In this document: in pieces, positions 34,059-45,279 of the stretch
Layout of the letters: each line of letters opens with the position of its first letter
Position numbering within the stretch: position 1 is the first letter of the stretch
NCBI GenBank assembly: GCA_036435485.1
Contig: CM071598.1
Coordinates: 205,013,148 to 205,077,147, forward strand
Direction of reading: 5' to 3'
DNA length: 64,000 nt
Source of the DNA: Saposhnikovia divaricata
Lineage: Eukaryota; Streptophyta; Magnoliopsida; Apiales; Apiaceae
Made by a program: the position numbers and the translations under genes
The notes under the pieces: generated by a model
What the model was told of the DNA's origin: nothing
The model's database searches: none
Seen by the model: the letters and a program-made list of their open reading frames with translations, nothing else

Positions 34059-35071
34059 TTATTTTATTTTATTCTTATGAGAGCTATAAGAAACCATAAT
34101 CCTCCTTTAGATTTAACTTGAAAATCGACTAACAAGGTAACCAACAAAACATATATTTCATCAAAAGTTATGAACAAACGTAAACCCATTTCACACACCT
34201 TATTACTCCCTCAAATTCCTACTAGCCTTTGACAAATTGGGATCAAGTATGCGTAAGGCTGTACAAGAAAACGGTCTTAGGCGAGTAATGTGGTGTGTCA
34301 CCGAAAGAATTTGATTAAGATTAAAGGGGTAACTAATTGATCACATAAGAATGGTGTGGATATTTTGGAAATATGGGTTATTCCTAAATGCCTTTATCAT
34401 CTTATCATCAATCAATGTCATGTGTTTCAAGAAAGAACTCAAACAAGTGCTAGCAATGCAAATGACAAGTGGACATTCAAGCAAAAGAATATAAATGCAA
34501 AAGATGTGCATATAGGCTCAAAGCTCACTTCGTGTGGTAGAACATAATCAATCTCAAGTAAAGGTATCCTCAATGCACCTACTTGTACTCAAAGCATGAA
34601 AACCAAATCATCTTACACCTAATCATGACCTTCTAATTTCTTGCACAAATCAAATAAGTCTACTAGTTTCACCTTGCTAGTGTAAGTGTGTGGACAAGAA
34701 CTTAGCAAATCACTTCTCAATCAAAAGCTAAAGGATCACAATATTATCATAGCATGTAAGGGTACATCAAGCAACTAGCAATCAATTAACAAGACTAGAA
34801 TAAGATTAAAACTCTACTATTTACAATTCTACAACTCTTTTTGTGATTTTTTCATTTTTAATTAATTTTTTGGATTTTCTGATTTTTATATTTACACTAA
34901 AAACCCTCCCCCATACCTAAATCATGCATTGTCCTCAATGTATGCAAATGCAAGAGAAATGAGTAAATGAGAACGAGGTAATACCTGATAAGGGATGATG
35001 AAGGGGAACGAAAATGAAAAACAACTAATTAACACTACTCACGCACACTTATACTCCCCCATACCTGAATT
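33843..35071 (-). other. Element D non-coding 3' internal region
   Basis: No coding frame with a domain. Contains an (AT)n tract (34027-34055) and the strings CCCTCCCCCATACCT (34906) and ACTCCCCCATACCTG (35052), which on the minus strand are purine-rich GTATGGGGGAG sequences found between pol and 3' LTR in Athila-like elements. Confidence 0.55.
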
Positions 35072-36313
35072 TCACGAGGGGAGGCAAATGAATAAAACCG
35101 AATTAGCCGATGCCGGTGGGAAAATTGGGGTGCAACTTTGAGAAAATATCAAGAAATTTTGAAAATTTTCATTAGCAAAGATTTTTTCAAGCAACATAGA
35201 ATCATTCAACCTTATTGAATCATTCAACCTTATTGAACAAGTGTCACTAATGTTCTCCCTAAACCAACTTAAGGCTTCTTTATATTGTTTAAGAAAATTA
35301 GAGACAATGAAAGTTTGGTCATAGGTTGAATCAATAGGAATGACATAAGTTAAAGGTTCATCTTTTCCCAAGGGCTGTTGATCAAACTCGGGAAGATACA
35401 AAGTTGAGTCAAATGTAGGAGGTGTTCCCACGGGACTCTTAAAAATGGTACTAGGTTTGACATGGTCATTATCAGATTTAGCTTTCCATTTAGAACAAGT
35501 GTGATGCAAGTCTCCTAACAACTCATCGAATGTAGGTGGTTCACCAACGGGAGTTTTAACAACGGCCTCAACACGAACATCCTCGGGTGGTGTCTCCCAC
35601 TTAGAACAAATGTCTTCTAACTCTCTCAACATCTCTTCCGAGATCATATCCCTTAACGACTCAATATACTCTTGATTAGACACAGAGTTGACTTTAAAAT
35701 CCTCTTTGAGAAGAGACTCAATCTCACTATCCTCAAGGTTTGACCAATTAACAATGTCATCAACAAGATTAACCCTTGTTGTTTGTTCATAAATCTCATT
35801 GGGTTCTTTTTCGACATTAAAGATGTTAAGGTTAATTGTCATATTACCAAAAGTGAGTTTCATCGAACCATCCCTACAATTAATCAAGGCATTAGATGTA
35901 GCAAGAAAAGGTCTTCCTAGAATGATCGGGATTTGGTTCTTAGGATTCGTGACAGGTTGAGTCTCGAGGACAACAAAATCAACCGGAAAGATGAATTCAC
36001 CAACCTTAATTAGCATATCCTCAATTATTCCCTTAGGCGTTTTGACAGAACAATCGACTAATTGAATTGTCATGTTCATCTTTTGAAGTTCGCCTAAACC
36101 TAGGGCTTGATAGACCGAAAATGGAAGGAGATTCACACTCGCACCTAAGTCAAGTAATGCCTTGTCCACAAAAGTATTGCCTATGACACATGAAATTGTA
36201 GGACAACCGGGGTCCTTATATTTCACGGGAATTTGGTTCGAAAGAATTGAACTAACATGAGAAGTCAAAAAGGCTTTCTTAGGGACATGAGTGGATCGCT
36301 TGTGAGTGCACAA
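35072..36313 (-). CDS. Element D aspartic protease region (open frame)
   Basis: A 413-codon open frame. Residues 25-170 form a retropepsin-like domain of the gypsy type: KYKDPGCPTISCVIGN, then the active site LLDLGASVNLLPFSVYQALG (Asp-Leu-Gly where other retropepsins have Asp-Thr/Ser-Gly), GRPFLATSNALINCRDG and TFGNMTINLNIF. The rest is a Glu/Asp-rich linker containing a short duplication SIRLNDSIRLNDS. The frame ends in TAA/TGA at 35072 without entering RT. The ATG at 36313 is inside a larger gag-pro polyprotein; upstream stops separate it from gag. Confidence 0.8.
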   Translation of the reverse strand: MCTHKRSTHVPKKAFLTSHVSSILSNQIPVKYKDPGCPTISCVIGNTFVDKALLDLGASVNLLPFSVYQALGLGELQKMNMTIQLVDCSVKTPKGIIEDMLIKVGEFIFPVDFVVLETQPVTNPKNQIPIILGRPFLATSNALINCRDGSMKLTFGNMTINLNIFNVEKEPNEIYEQTTRVNLVDDIVNWSNLEDSEIESLLKEDFKVNSVSNQEYIESLRDMISEEMLRELEDICSKWETPPEDVRVEAVVKTPVGEPPTFDELLGDLHHTCSKWKAKSDNDHVKPSTIFKSPVGTPPTFDSTLYLPEFDQQPLGKDEPLTYVIPIDSTYDQTFIVSNFLKQYKEALSWFRENISDTCSIRLNDSIRLNDSMLLEKIFANENFQNFLIFSQSCTPIFPPASANSVLFICLPS

Positions 36314-36408
36314 ATCTTATAGACACTTAGCATAAGAGGGAATTTGTTGAATGGCATCTAAAAGAGGAATGTTGATCTCGAATTGTTTGAAAACTACCAA
36401 AATCTTTT

Positions 36409-38132
36409 CTACTTGAGACGATTGTTTGTTCGAAATGAGTCTTTGAGGATAAGGAGCTTTTGGCTTAAAGACTCGTTCGCTAGGTTCTCCGGGAATAGAT
36501 TTTGAAGATGGAATAACAATCGAAGATTCGTTAGGTGAAGGTGGTGTTTGAGTCTATGAAGGCTCACTAAATGATGATGATTTATGAGAAGATTCTGATG
36601 ACTCGGGAGTGGAGTTTGAAGATGAAGGTTCAAGTGGTGAAGGTGTGGGACTAGATGACTCGAGAGGCTCGGGATTCACCGTTTGATTGAGAGAAAGATT
36701 AGGGTCAGAGTTTGACTCATCTTCTTCTTCGAAAGACTCGACACCTACTAGATTATCAACTTTGTTTCCCGACCTTAGAGAAATGATAGCATTAACATTT
36801 TCGGGAGGTCTTTGGTTGAGAGGAAATTTCAGGTTGACTCGGGAACTTGTTCTTCTCTCGCCCACACATGGCGTTGGCTAATTGACTCACTTGAACCTCT
36901 AACTCATATATGGCTTGAGTACTAGCATTCAAAAGTTGCTTATCTTGAGTCATGGTTTGCATGAAGGTTTATTGAGATTGAGCCAAATTAGTTGTCGATT
37001 TCAAAAGCGCATCAAGAGTCTTTTCCAAAGAATTAATTTTCTAATTATCTGACTCATGAAAGTCGGGAGGGTGGGTGGGTTCTTGAGTCGGATAAGGACC
37101 GTGATTTTGAGTCGGGTTCGGAAAAGGACCTTGGTTTGGAGTCGAGTAAGAATTTTGATTGGGCCTTTGAAAAGAAGGAGGTTGAAAAGAAGGTGGCGGA
37201 GATTGGTAATTTTGGCCTTGGTTCCATGAGAAATTTGTATGATTCTTCCACCCGGGATTGTAGGTAGGAGCAAAAGGATCATTCCTAGGGGTTGGTTGAA
37301 ACACCGCATTAATTTGATCATAGCCGGGAAAGTCCGAAAAACCTTGATTAAAATTAGAGCACATAGACACTTGTGAGGGGGCCTTACTAGTCTCTGGGGC
37401 TTCGAGTCTTCTAGTTAGAGTAGCTAATTTGGCATCGGTTGCAATCGAATACGAACCCCTAGATGTACTAGACGATTCGTTAGATTTATTCGGTTCCCTA
37501 GTAGACTCCCACAACATTGTCTTCTCGGCTAATTCTTCGAAAAACTCCCACCCTTCGTCCTCATCTTTTTCCATGAATTTGCCTTGGCACATAAACTCTA
37601 ACAAAGTGTTTGTTGGACTATCTAAGGCCTCATAGACAATCTTACAAAGTCTCCATTTTTCTATTCCGTGGTGGGGGCATTATGATAAAAGATTTTTGAA
37701 ACGATCAAAATATTTCCAAAAAGACTCGTTTTACTTTTGATGAAATTAGTTTATCTCGTTTGTAATTCTCTTAGTCTTATGGTTTGGAATATATTTCTTA
37801 AGAAAAATTACCACAAATCCCTCCCACGTGGAAATAGAATTAATCGGTAGGCTATACAACCATTTTTTAGCATTTGCTTTAAGCGTAAAATTAATGAGTC
37901 TAAGCCTAATCGAGTCCTCGATTAATTTTTGGAGTTTTTGTAAGGCACAAACCTCCTCGAATTCATGGATGAAGAGATACGGGTCCTCACCTTCACTCCC
38001 GGTAAATTTGGGTAACATGCTAATGTGTTGAGCTTTGATTTCGAAATTATTACCATTTACGGGAGGAAGAGTGATACACGAGGGTTGGGCAGAACGGGTG
38101 TGATAGCAACGGTCCTTAAGAGACATGGCCAT
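36409..38132 (-). pseudogene. Element D gag (broken)
   Basis: Begins MAMSLKDRCYHTRSAQPSC at 38132. The gag core is YLFIHEFEEVCALQ, LRLINFTLKANAKKWLYSLP and WEGFVVIFLKKYIP (retrotransposon gag family), with a stop near 37746. It resumes at 37604 with LEFMCQGKFMEKDEDEGWEF, then a Pro/Asn/Gln-rich region (37300-37050) and a Ser/Pro-rich region (36865-36410). Several stops and frame changes. No zinc knuckle found. Confidence 0.78.
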
Positions 38133-39203
38133 GTTTACTATTGTTTCGAAATTATCTAAAGACTCGGAATCAGAAGAGGAAAAATCTCAAATGATCTCAC
38201 TAGTCTAGAAGAATTACCCCTAATCCAAATAGTTCGCATAAACCATGAAAGGGAACACGTAGCAAATAAGTGCGATAAAATTAACACACAAAGAGAAAGG
38301 GTGAAAAATCAAAAGAAAAATCATATATCTAGGGTTTCCTAAAAAAATTGAACTAGACCTTGCTCCTAACTTTAAGGGCTACCAAAAACTAGGTAAATCA
38401 ATAATTATTCGAACCGGCTTGGCCAGGTAGGTGCAAGTATTGCCAAGAGGCTAAACACCAGCCTAGACACCAAAACCTTAATTGGCCAGGTAAGCTTTCG
38501 CTTTCCTAGACACCAATAATTACTTCTTTTCGTAAGTACCTTCCTAAATGAGCGCGAGATTCCTAGGGTCAATGTCTAATTCAATTTTATTAAAGGCTAT
38601 GTATGCAGAATGAGGGATTTATTGTTTTTGGGCTAAGGAAAGAGTGATGAAATCCCTTCCCTTATCTTTTGAGAGGTTTTGCCCTTAAGATTTATTTACA
38701 AAATGATGCAACAAACAAAGAGGTATAAAAAACTATAAACATTTATGGATGCTTAACTACGTGCTTAACTAAAGAAAATAAAGAATTTAACGTACCTTGG
38801 GGTCCTCCAGCGATTACCACAATTATAAGGTACGAAAAATTAAAAACAAGAAAATAAAAATCTAGATGATGTGCCCTAAGTGATTAAATGCATGATGCAA
38901 CAATTATGTAATTTTTAACTAATTTTTTTTGGATTTTAAATTTTCAATTTTTTCCATTTTTTTATTTTTTTGTGATTTTCTAAATAAGGAAAAAATGAAA
39001 GAGGAGAGAGATACGAGTTACCAAAGCAAAGCTTCAAAAATTCCGAGAAAATTCTTCCGCTTTAATCCAAGTTTCCCGAATTTTCCTCCAAATTCTTCGA
39101 AAAAATGCAAACAAGAAAAAGGGTGAGAAAAGAGCTAATCCGAAAAATTAAAAACTAAGGTGCGAAAAATAATTAGTACCCAGCAGCGGCGCCAAAAACT
39201 TGT
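38133..39203 (-). other. Element D leader between primer binding site and gag
   Basis: Non-coding leader of about 1.07 kb on the minus strand, long but usual for Athila-type elements. The 65-codon plus-strand frame inside it (38929-39126) is not a gene. Confidence 0.55.
39181..39194 (-). other. Primer binding site of element D
   Basis: Minus strand TGGCGCCGCTGCTG, close to TGGCGCCGTTGCCGGGG-type sites assigned to tRNA-Asp in Athila elements. It lies ten bases from the LTR edge. Confidence 0.75.
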
Positions 39204-40498
39204 TGTGCTAAAATAAATGACAATTAGAATCGCAAGCGCACGATTCAACCGTTGAAATATTTTAGGTATCGTTCCTCGGAGACTAACATTTTCGCGAACC
39301 TTTATTTTCAATTTAATCGAATCAGAACAAGTTTGATTTTGAAAAATTCTATTTAATTCCTAAAAGAAAATTTAAAATAATTATTAAAAATTAAACTATT
39401 TCTAAACTAATTAACTAAAAGCAAACCAACAAAAACTAAATTATTCTAGTAAAAACTTGAAATTAACTAAGTTTATTTATGAAAAAATTATAACAAAAAT
39501 TTGGCATGATCCGTTTGTAAATGCGTCTAGCCAAGAAAACACAACCAACCACAACAATTTTGCTTCAATTTAAAATTACAACTCGAAATTAAACATTGCC
39601 TAGCAAAACTCAATTCATTAACAAATCGTTAGTAACAAATCTCGACTCAGCTCTCAACACCACAATTCAAACACAAAGCAACTCAGTAACTCGGCTCACT
39701 AGCAAAACTCAGAACAAAACAGAATCCTAACCCATTTGACTCAGTACCAAAACCTGCAGCAACTTAGAATAGACACTAAAACTCAGTAAGCAACACAACT
39801 AATCATACAAGACCATTTGACTCGGAAACGAAATGAAACAACAAGAAAAAACGACAAAAATCGACTCATTACTAAAACTCAGTTGTTCGAAACAAAAAAA
39901 TAAAGAGAAAACCAACAAAGAACTCAGAACTAAGCTCAATTCATAGACATTGACTCCAAACATTACACTAAACTCGAGAACCTAGGATGCAATCATTCAC
40001 AGCAACAAAAACGGTAAACAGAACTTCAAAAACAGAACTAAACAATTAGTAAGAGGACTACGACTAAATAGAACAACTCAATTCGGCGGCAACTCAGTGA
40101 AGAACAAACAGAAACGAGCAAAACAGCGACTCAAGTCTAAAACAAAAGCTTAGCATAATTAACTCGCAGAACCCAACAATCAAAGTAAACAGGAGAATGA
40201 TGAAAACGAAGGAAACAACTCAGCACAGTACATGGGACACGCGAACAAACAATCCATAAAACAACTAGGTAAACAAATAAAATACCCAAAGGCCATCAAA
40301 GCAACTCTCAGCACAAATTTAATCCAACAAATTCAAACACTCTCAGTACAAATAGCGACATAGGACTCAAGAATCAAAACAGCGACATACGAATCTAAAC
40401 AGGGGAATAGCATTTTCGTGGGGGGAGAGAGAGAGAGAGAGAGATGAGGGAAGGAGAGTTGTTTGAGAAGAGAACAGGGGATGTTAATTCGTAAATAA

Positions 40499-40842
40499 GC
40501 TTGCACAATGGAAAGGGCCACCGGTTTATCTCTCCAACGAATCAAATTCGCCAAAGGTGTGTGTTCATGAGCCCATGCTAAAGTTTCAATCAATTCTTGC
40601 CAATAGCCACGCCAGGAAATTAAGAACATAAATCCAGTAGCCCAAACGAGATGTCCAAATAAGAACATCCACGCCCAGACCGATAAACTATTCATACCAA
40701 AAGGGTTATATCCATTGATAAGTTGTGAAGAGTTTAACCACATATAATCTCTTAACCAGCCCATCAAATAAGTGGAAGATTCATTAAACTGCGAAACGTT
40801 ACCCTGCCATAATGTGATATGTTTCCAATGCCAATAAAAAGA
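40499..40842 (-). pseudogene. psaB: Nuclear plastid DNA: psaB fragment
   Basis: The minus strand reads WLNSSQLINGYNPFGMNSLS, WAWMFLFGHLVWATGF and WQELIETLAWAHEHTPLANL, ending in DKPVALSIVQA. This is the C-terminal third of the photosystem I P700 apoprotein A2. Upstream, ITLWQGNVSQFNESSTYL-type sequence is readable only with frame changes (40770-40842), so the copy is decaying. The homology stops at GTGCAAGC (40499) in LTR sequence. Nuclear location is inferred from the surrounding retrotransposon. Confidence 0.9.
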
Positions 40843-41175
40843 AAGGGTTAGCTACCCAGCCATCTTTCATAATTAAATACTATTACTGTGTAAGTAGATC
40901 TAATCGTGAAAGACCTATTACTAGATAATTCATGGGTAGAGCCAAAGAATGTGAACTATACAAGTTACCAATAACATTGATTAAATGAAGTAAAGGCTCC
41001 GGTGTATAGAGAAAACCTCACCGTTTAAGAAGTAACCATATAAACGAAGGAAGCCACTATTTCTTTATCCATTTATATTTTTTATTTATTATATTTTGAT
41101 ACCTAGTAAAATGAAATTTCTTATTTCGAAGTGAAATGTCTAGAAAAAAGAAAAATAGCGGTCGGGAAGGTTATA
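40843..41175. other. Possible further plastid-derived segment
   Basis: Directly follows the psaB piece but is not psaB. The style (ACGAAGG, CACTATTTCTTTATCCATTT, GATACCTAGTAAAATG) resembles plastid intergenic DNA, yet I cannot place it. If plastid, the insertion is rearranged. Confidence 0.35.
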
Positions 41176-41678
41176 AGATGGGTCTTGAATATTAAAACAG
41201 GGTAGAATGATTTTTAAAACAGAGGAGAGGTGTTGATTCGAGTAAAATGAAAGATAGGCTAGTGCTCTTCGAATTAAACCATAAAATTGCAAAAAATACG
41301 TAATGAAAACTAATAAAACTATTTTTTTTAATTATACTAACACATAAAACATGGAAAATTTAGATCTACAATTAGCAATAATAAAGCCTACAATAAAATG
41401 AAGATTTAAAGGGGCATAAAATTAGCAACTAAGAACAAGAAAATAAAATTTCGTTACTTTCAACCGCAAGTGGTTAGCATTTAGCTACTTTGTCCAGTAA
41501 ACAGATTTACGAAAATAACGAAAGTGAAGCAACATAAAAGAGACAGCAAGACAAGAAATTAAAGAAAATAAAAATTGCATTAATTAGAAGAGGAGTGTTT
41601 ACAAGATTTAGAACTACAAAAAAAGAAAATAAAACTACCCTAAAATCTAAGTTGATAAATACAAGGGGGGTCAGGGGG

Positions 41679-41686
41679 TATTTATA
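41679..41686 (-). promoter_or_regulatory. TATA box of LTR D
   Basis: Minus strand CCTATAAATACCCCC, followed downstream by C-rich sequence. The expected LTR core promoter position; activity is inferred. Confidence 0.55.
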
Positions 41687-42079
41687 GGATAGGAATTAGG
41701 GTTAAGGGGGGTGATGGGTAAATCCCCACCATACATTTGTGGTGTGTGGTGGTGAAATCCTAGCCATCTATTTGTTTCCTTTCCCCTTAAGCTTTGATGA
41801 GTGAATCTTGGTCATACACTTATTTAGTGTGTTTGGATGATCTTCACTTTCCACATGTCTTCAAAGATTCCTTTTCCACCAAGCTCCTAATTCTTTTTCC
41901 TTTTTTCATTTAAGTCCTTTTCTTCCTCTTTTTCCCTTCCTTGCTCTTTATTTCTTTATTTTGCCATTTCTTTGTTTATTCATGAATTTCCTGAAATGCA
42001 ACAAAATAAATTACTAAAATATGAGTTCAAGCAATAAATAGGTAATAAAAATATGCAAAAATATGCACTTATCAATTTT

Positions 42080-42316
42080 TAAATGGAAAATAATTTTTCA
42101 CCATCACTAAATTATAGATTTTTTTTAATTTCACGTGGGCAATAAAATCATTCAAGTTAAATTTTATGAATTCAAGATAGAATACAAATAGTAAATTGAA
42201 TGTATAAAATTTTTCGTAAATATTTTTTTAACAATAATTCGTATAAATATTAAAACAAATTAATATAATTATATATATTAATAAAGGAGTCGTGCGTTGC
42301 ACGGGTTATAAGCTAG
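42080..42316 (+). mobile_element. Helitron 3' end
   Basis: Ends GTCGTGCGTTGCACGGGTTA (hairpin) then TAAG and CTAG at 42313-42316, followed by T. Element D was inserted into its body. Confidence 0.65.
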
Positions 42317-42319
42317 TTA

Positions 42320-42690
42320 TCTATACTATTATATAAAAACTGAAACATTAAAAGTTTTCTACTTTTTTTATTACCAGTTTTTTGGTACTTCGTGAATTTA
42401 CCTAATTATCCTTACTTATATACTAGTATTTTTTTTAACTAAATACCCTTACTTATATTATTTTTATTTCTATATTAAAACCAAATATTGAGAAATATAA
42501 ATAACTAATCAATTTTCTTTTTTATGTAAAGTATGTTACCATTTATATTAAAAATTTGTATTTGTGTCCAAATCCAAAAATATTTAAATAAAAATATTTG
42601 AATCTGAATTTGATGGATACTATAAAAATTAATACTAAAAAATGTTATACAATATATTAAACCCAACCGCTAATGGGTATTTGGCGATAA
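42320..42690 (+). mobile_element. Helitron 5' end, truncated
   Basis: TCTATACTATTATATAAAAA at 42320, only three bases after the previous CTAG end, followed by the family motif GGTACTTCGTGAATTTACC. Continues AT-rich to about 42690 without a 3' terminus. Confidence 0.6.
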
Positions 42691-42860
42691 TAAAGGATTA
42701 GAAGAGGCCCAATGGGTCATTAATTCTAACCCGCAAGAAAGCCCGATATAACTGGGAACATAATAAATGAGAAAAGTTACTACGTAAAGGCGACTTGCTC
42801 CTAAAGAATAGGAGTATGGGCTTAAATATGATCTGATATAAAAAAGAACTACATGAGCTT

Positions 42861-43841
42861 TGATATGGGTGAAAAATAATCCCTAAAGACATAATTAATA
42901 TAATATTTATTGGCTCATATATAAGGCCTAAAACCCTAGTTGGGCATTAAATTCGTAGTTAATGATTAAGCCCAAAAGAACAGCCCAAACCGGGGACGCC
43001 CGGTATAAGCTTGTTTCTAACATGGGCCTGATCCACAAACCGGGAACGTTCTAGAAACCAGGAACGTTCTAGAATATCCCAGTGATATTGTGTAGCCTCC
43101 AAGGCACCTAATTCGACATGGAAACTAATTCCTATAAGGAAGGAGTCAGAACCTTCCTCAATAACGGTGACTTGTCCACCAAGTCTCCGAACCCTATTAC
43201 GATTTTAAGGCTCCTACAGCCTATATAAAGGGCCCGACCCCTCATCTCAGAACTACGTTTTCTGGCTTGATTCTCAACTTTGAGATACGTAGGCATCTTG
43301 TGAGGACCCGAATTAGGTCACGATAACGCAAGTGCAGTCATTAAAGCACGAAGCTCACGAACCCTAGCCGCAATTCGATAACCCTACTTTTTATTCCACA
43401 ACAAGCTTGATTTCTTATAAAAAGATACATAGGCACCTTGAGAAGGGATCCCCCAAAATTCTATTCTCTTTTAGAATTAACTCTCTCAAGCGTAGACCTA
43501 AGGACATAAACCCTAATTCTCCCCCAAATTGCCATATATATCATATTAAGGGGGTGTTTATGGGAACTTTTTTCCAGAATAAGTCAACTTATTTTAAGAC
43601 AAAGTTAGAGATTCCTAACTTTTTTCTGAAAAAAGTTAACTTTTTTTTGCAACTTATAAAATCTCAAACATACATTAAATACTTGTATAAAAAAAATTAT
43701 CAAAATATGAAATTTTTACCCGAAAATAAGTCCATAAGTCCTTATTTTAAGTTTTGCCAAACAAGGCCTAAAACTCTATACGAATACCCGATTATAAATT
43801 CAATCTTGAAGCTTAGTTTGTGACGAAATTTTTTTTCAACA
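42861..43841 (+). repeat. Element F: degenerate gypsy LTR related to element E
   Basis: Starts TGATATGGGTGAAAAATAAT, like LTR E. Shares CCTATATAAAGGGCCCGACC, GATACGTAGGCATCTTGTGA and TTTTTATTCCACAACA (to 43403) with it. The R-U5-like segment then repeats in diverged form (GCTTGATTTC...GATACATAGGCACCTTG, 43405-43443) and a second end TTTTTTTTCAACA leads to the primer site. A Tourist element is inserted at 43550-43768. The internal region is almost gone. Confidence 0.65.
43550..43768. mobile_element. Tourist-like (PIF/Harbinger) MITE
   Basis: 219 bp; left end GGGGGTGTTTATGGGAACTT, right end (reverse complement) GGCCTTGTTTGGCAAAACTT. Target duplication TAA at 43547-43549 and 43769-43771. The 138-codon frame overlapping it (43407-43823) is not a gene. 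Confidence 0.75.
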
Positions 43842-43859
43842 TTTGACGCCATCTGTGAG
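43842..43859 (+). other. Primer binding site remnant of element F
   Basis: TTTGACGCCATCTGTGAG, parallel to TTTGGCGCAGTCTGTGGG in element E. Confidence 0.65.
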
Positions 43860-43915
43860 AAACGAACCCACGACCACGGGATTCTAATTTCTTGATCTAC
43901 AAGTATAGCTCAAAT

Positions 43916-44174
43916 TGTGCGGCGCTTGGAAAGTGACTTTGAAGAGCTCCTTTGTGATGGGTGTGTGTTTGTTTTGAAAATTATTAGCTACCTCCTTTTG
44001 AATTTTTGTTGTGGGTTTTGTAGTGAGTTCTATTTCTTTTTTTTGTTTATTCCTTGGAGGTTGTTCCATTGGAATATTTTCCTGACTTGAGTTTTTGGGC
44101 TCAGGTTCTTGTACATTATTTTCTTTTTTTATAAAATTGCACGAGGCTAAGCCTCATTTACCCGGGAAAAAAAA
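43916..44174 (+). mobile_element. 5'-truncated LINE-type insertion
   Basis: Flanked by a perfect 15-bp direct repeat AAGTATAGCTCAAAT (43901-43915, 44175-44189) and ending CATTTACCCGGG plus poly(A). 259 bp of 3'-end sequence only. The minus-strand 61-codon frame is incidental. Confidence 0.82.
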
Positions 44175-44189
44175 AAGTATAGCTCAAAT

Positions 44190-45274
44190 AGTAATATACA
44201 TAGAAATAAGTAAGGATATTTAGGTAAAAATATAATAACATAAAAGTAAGGTTGTAAAATCATCTAAATTTGATTTCTAAAATATAAAGATATAGTCCAA
44301 ATAGTAATATTTGGGTTTAATATAACAATATAAATAAATATAAGTAAGGGTATTTAGGTAAAAATATACTAATATACAAGTAAGGGTTATATTTTTACCA
44401 ATATATCTTTACTTATATCTATTTATATTATTATATTAAAGCCAAATATTATTATTTGGACTATATCTTTAGATCTAGAAATCAGCTTTATATGATTTTA
44501 CACCCTTAATTATATATTATTCCATTTTTACCTAAATATACTATTATCTAAAACTCGAAGTACTAAAAGTTTGGTACCTATTTTTGGTAATTATTTTTTG
44601 GTACTTCGTGAATTTACCTAATTACCCTTACTTATGTATTAATATATTTTTACCAATATATCCTTACTTATATCTATTTATATTATTATATTAAATCCAA
44701 TTATTATTATTTGGACTATATCTTTGGATCTATAAATCAAATTTCTATGATTTTACACCCTTAATTATATATTATTATATTTTTACCTAAATATTCTTAC
44801 TTATATCTTCTATCTTCTATACTATTATATAAAAGCCGAAATATTAAAAGTTTGGTACTTGTTTTTTTGTACCAGTTTTTTGGTACTTCGTGAATTTTCC
44901 TAATTACCCTTACTTATGTATTAATATATTTTTACCAATATATCCTTACTTGTATCTATTTATATTATTATATTAAATCCAAATATTATTATTTGGACTA
45001 TATCTTTTGATCCAGAAATCAGATTTGTATGATTTTACACCCTTAATTATATATTATAATATATTTACCTAAATATTCTTACAATATCTATTTATATTAA
45101 TATATTAAAGCAAAATCTTTCTATTTGGCCTATATCTCTAAATCTAAAAATCAGATTAGGATGATTTCTTAGCACATGCGAAACTCATAAAATCTATCTA
45201 TACTATTATATAAAATCCGAAATATTAAAAGTTTGGTCAGTCGGTACGGTATCTGTTTAATTTAATTAATTACC
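44190..45274. mobile_element. Helitron 5'-region fragments in direct and inverted repeat
   Basis: 44251-44500 is an imperfect palindrome centred near 44375 (both arms hold TTATTTGGACTATATCTTTA-type sequence). Direct repeats of a 250-280-bp 5' Helitron unit start near 44545 (degenerate), 44816 and 45197 (TCTATACTATTATATAAAA). No gene. Confidence 0.6.
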
Positions 45275-45279
45275 CTTAC

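Larger units (their letters stand above)
32988..42074 (-). mobile_element. Element D: Athila-like Ty3/gypsy element with gag and protease only
   Basis: Minus strand: 5' LTR (42074-39204), primer binding site, gag, protease, non-coding region, truncated 3' LTR (33842-32988). Target duplication ATTTT at 32983-32987 and 42075-42079. No RT, RNase H or integrase. Gag and protease resemble plant Athila-type elements. Confidence 0.85.
39204..42074 (-). repeat. 5' LTR of element D, with plastid DNA inside
   Basis: 2.87 kb, ending on plus in GCACTTATCA (42074), so the minus-strand LTR begins TGATAAGTGC and ends TTTTAGCACA. Includes a (GA)n run (40424-40444), a psaB fragment (40499-40842) and a promoter-like region near 41680. 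Only its 39204-40060 part can be compared with the other LTR. Confidence 0.82.

Noticed and set aside
40843..41175. Firm assignment to a named plastid region
   Set aside because: It looks plastid-like next to psaB, but no gene reading frame could be recognised.
42320..42690. Complete Helitron
   Set aside because: Only a 5' end is present; no hairpin plus CTRR end before LTR F.
43407..43823. 138-codon open frame as a gene
   Set aside because: Spans an LTR end and a Tourist MITE.
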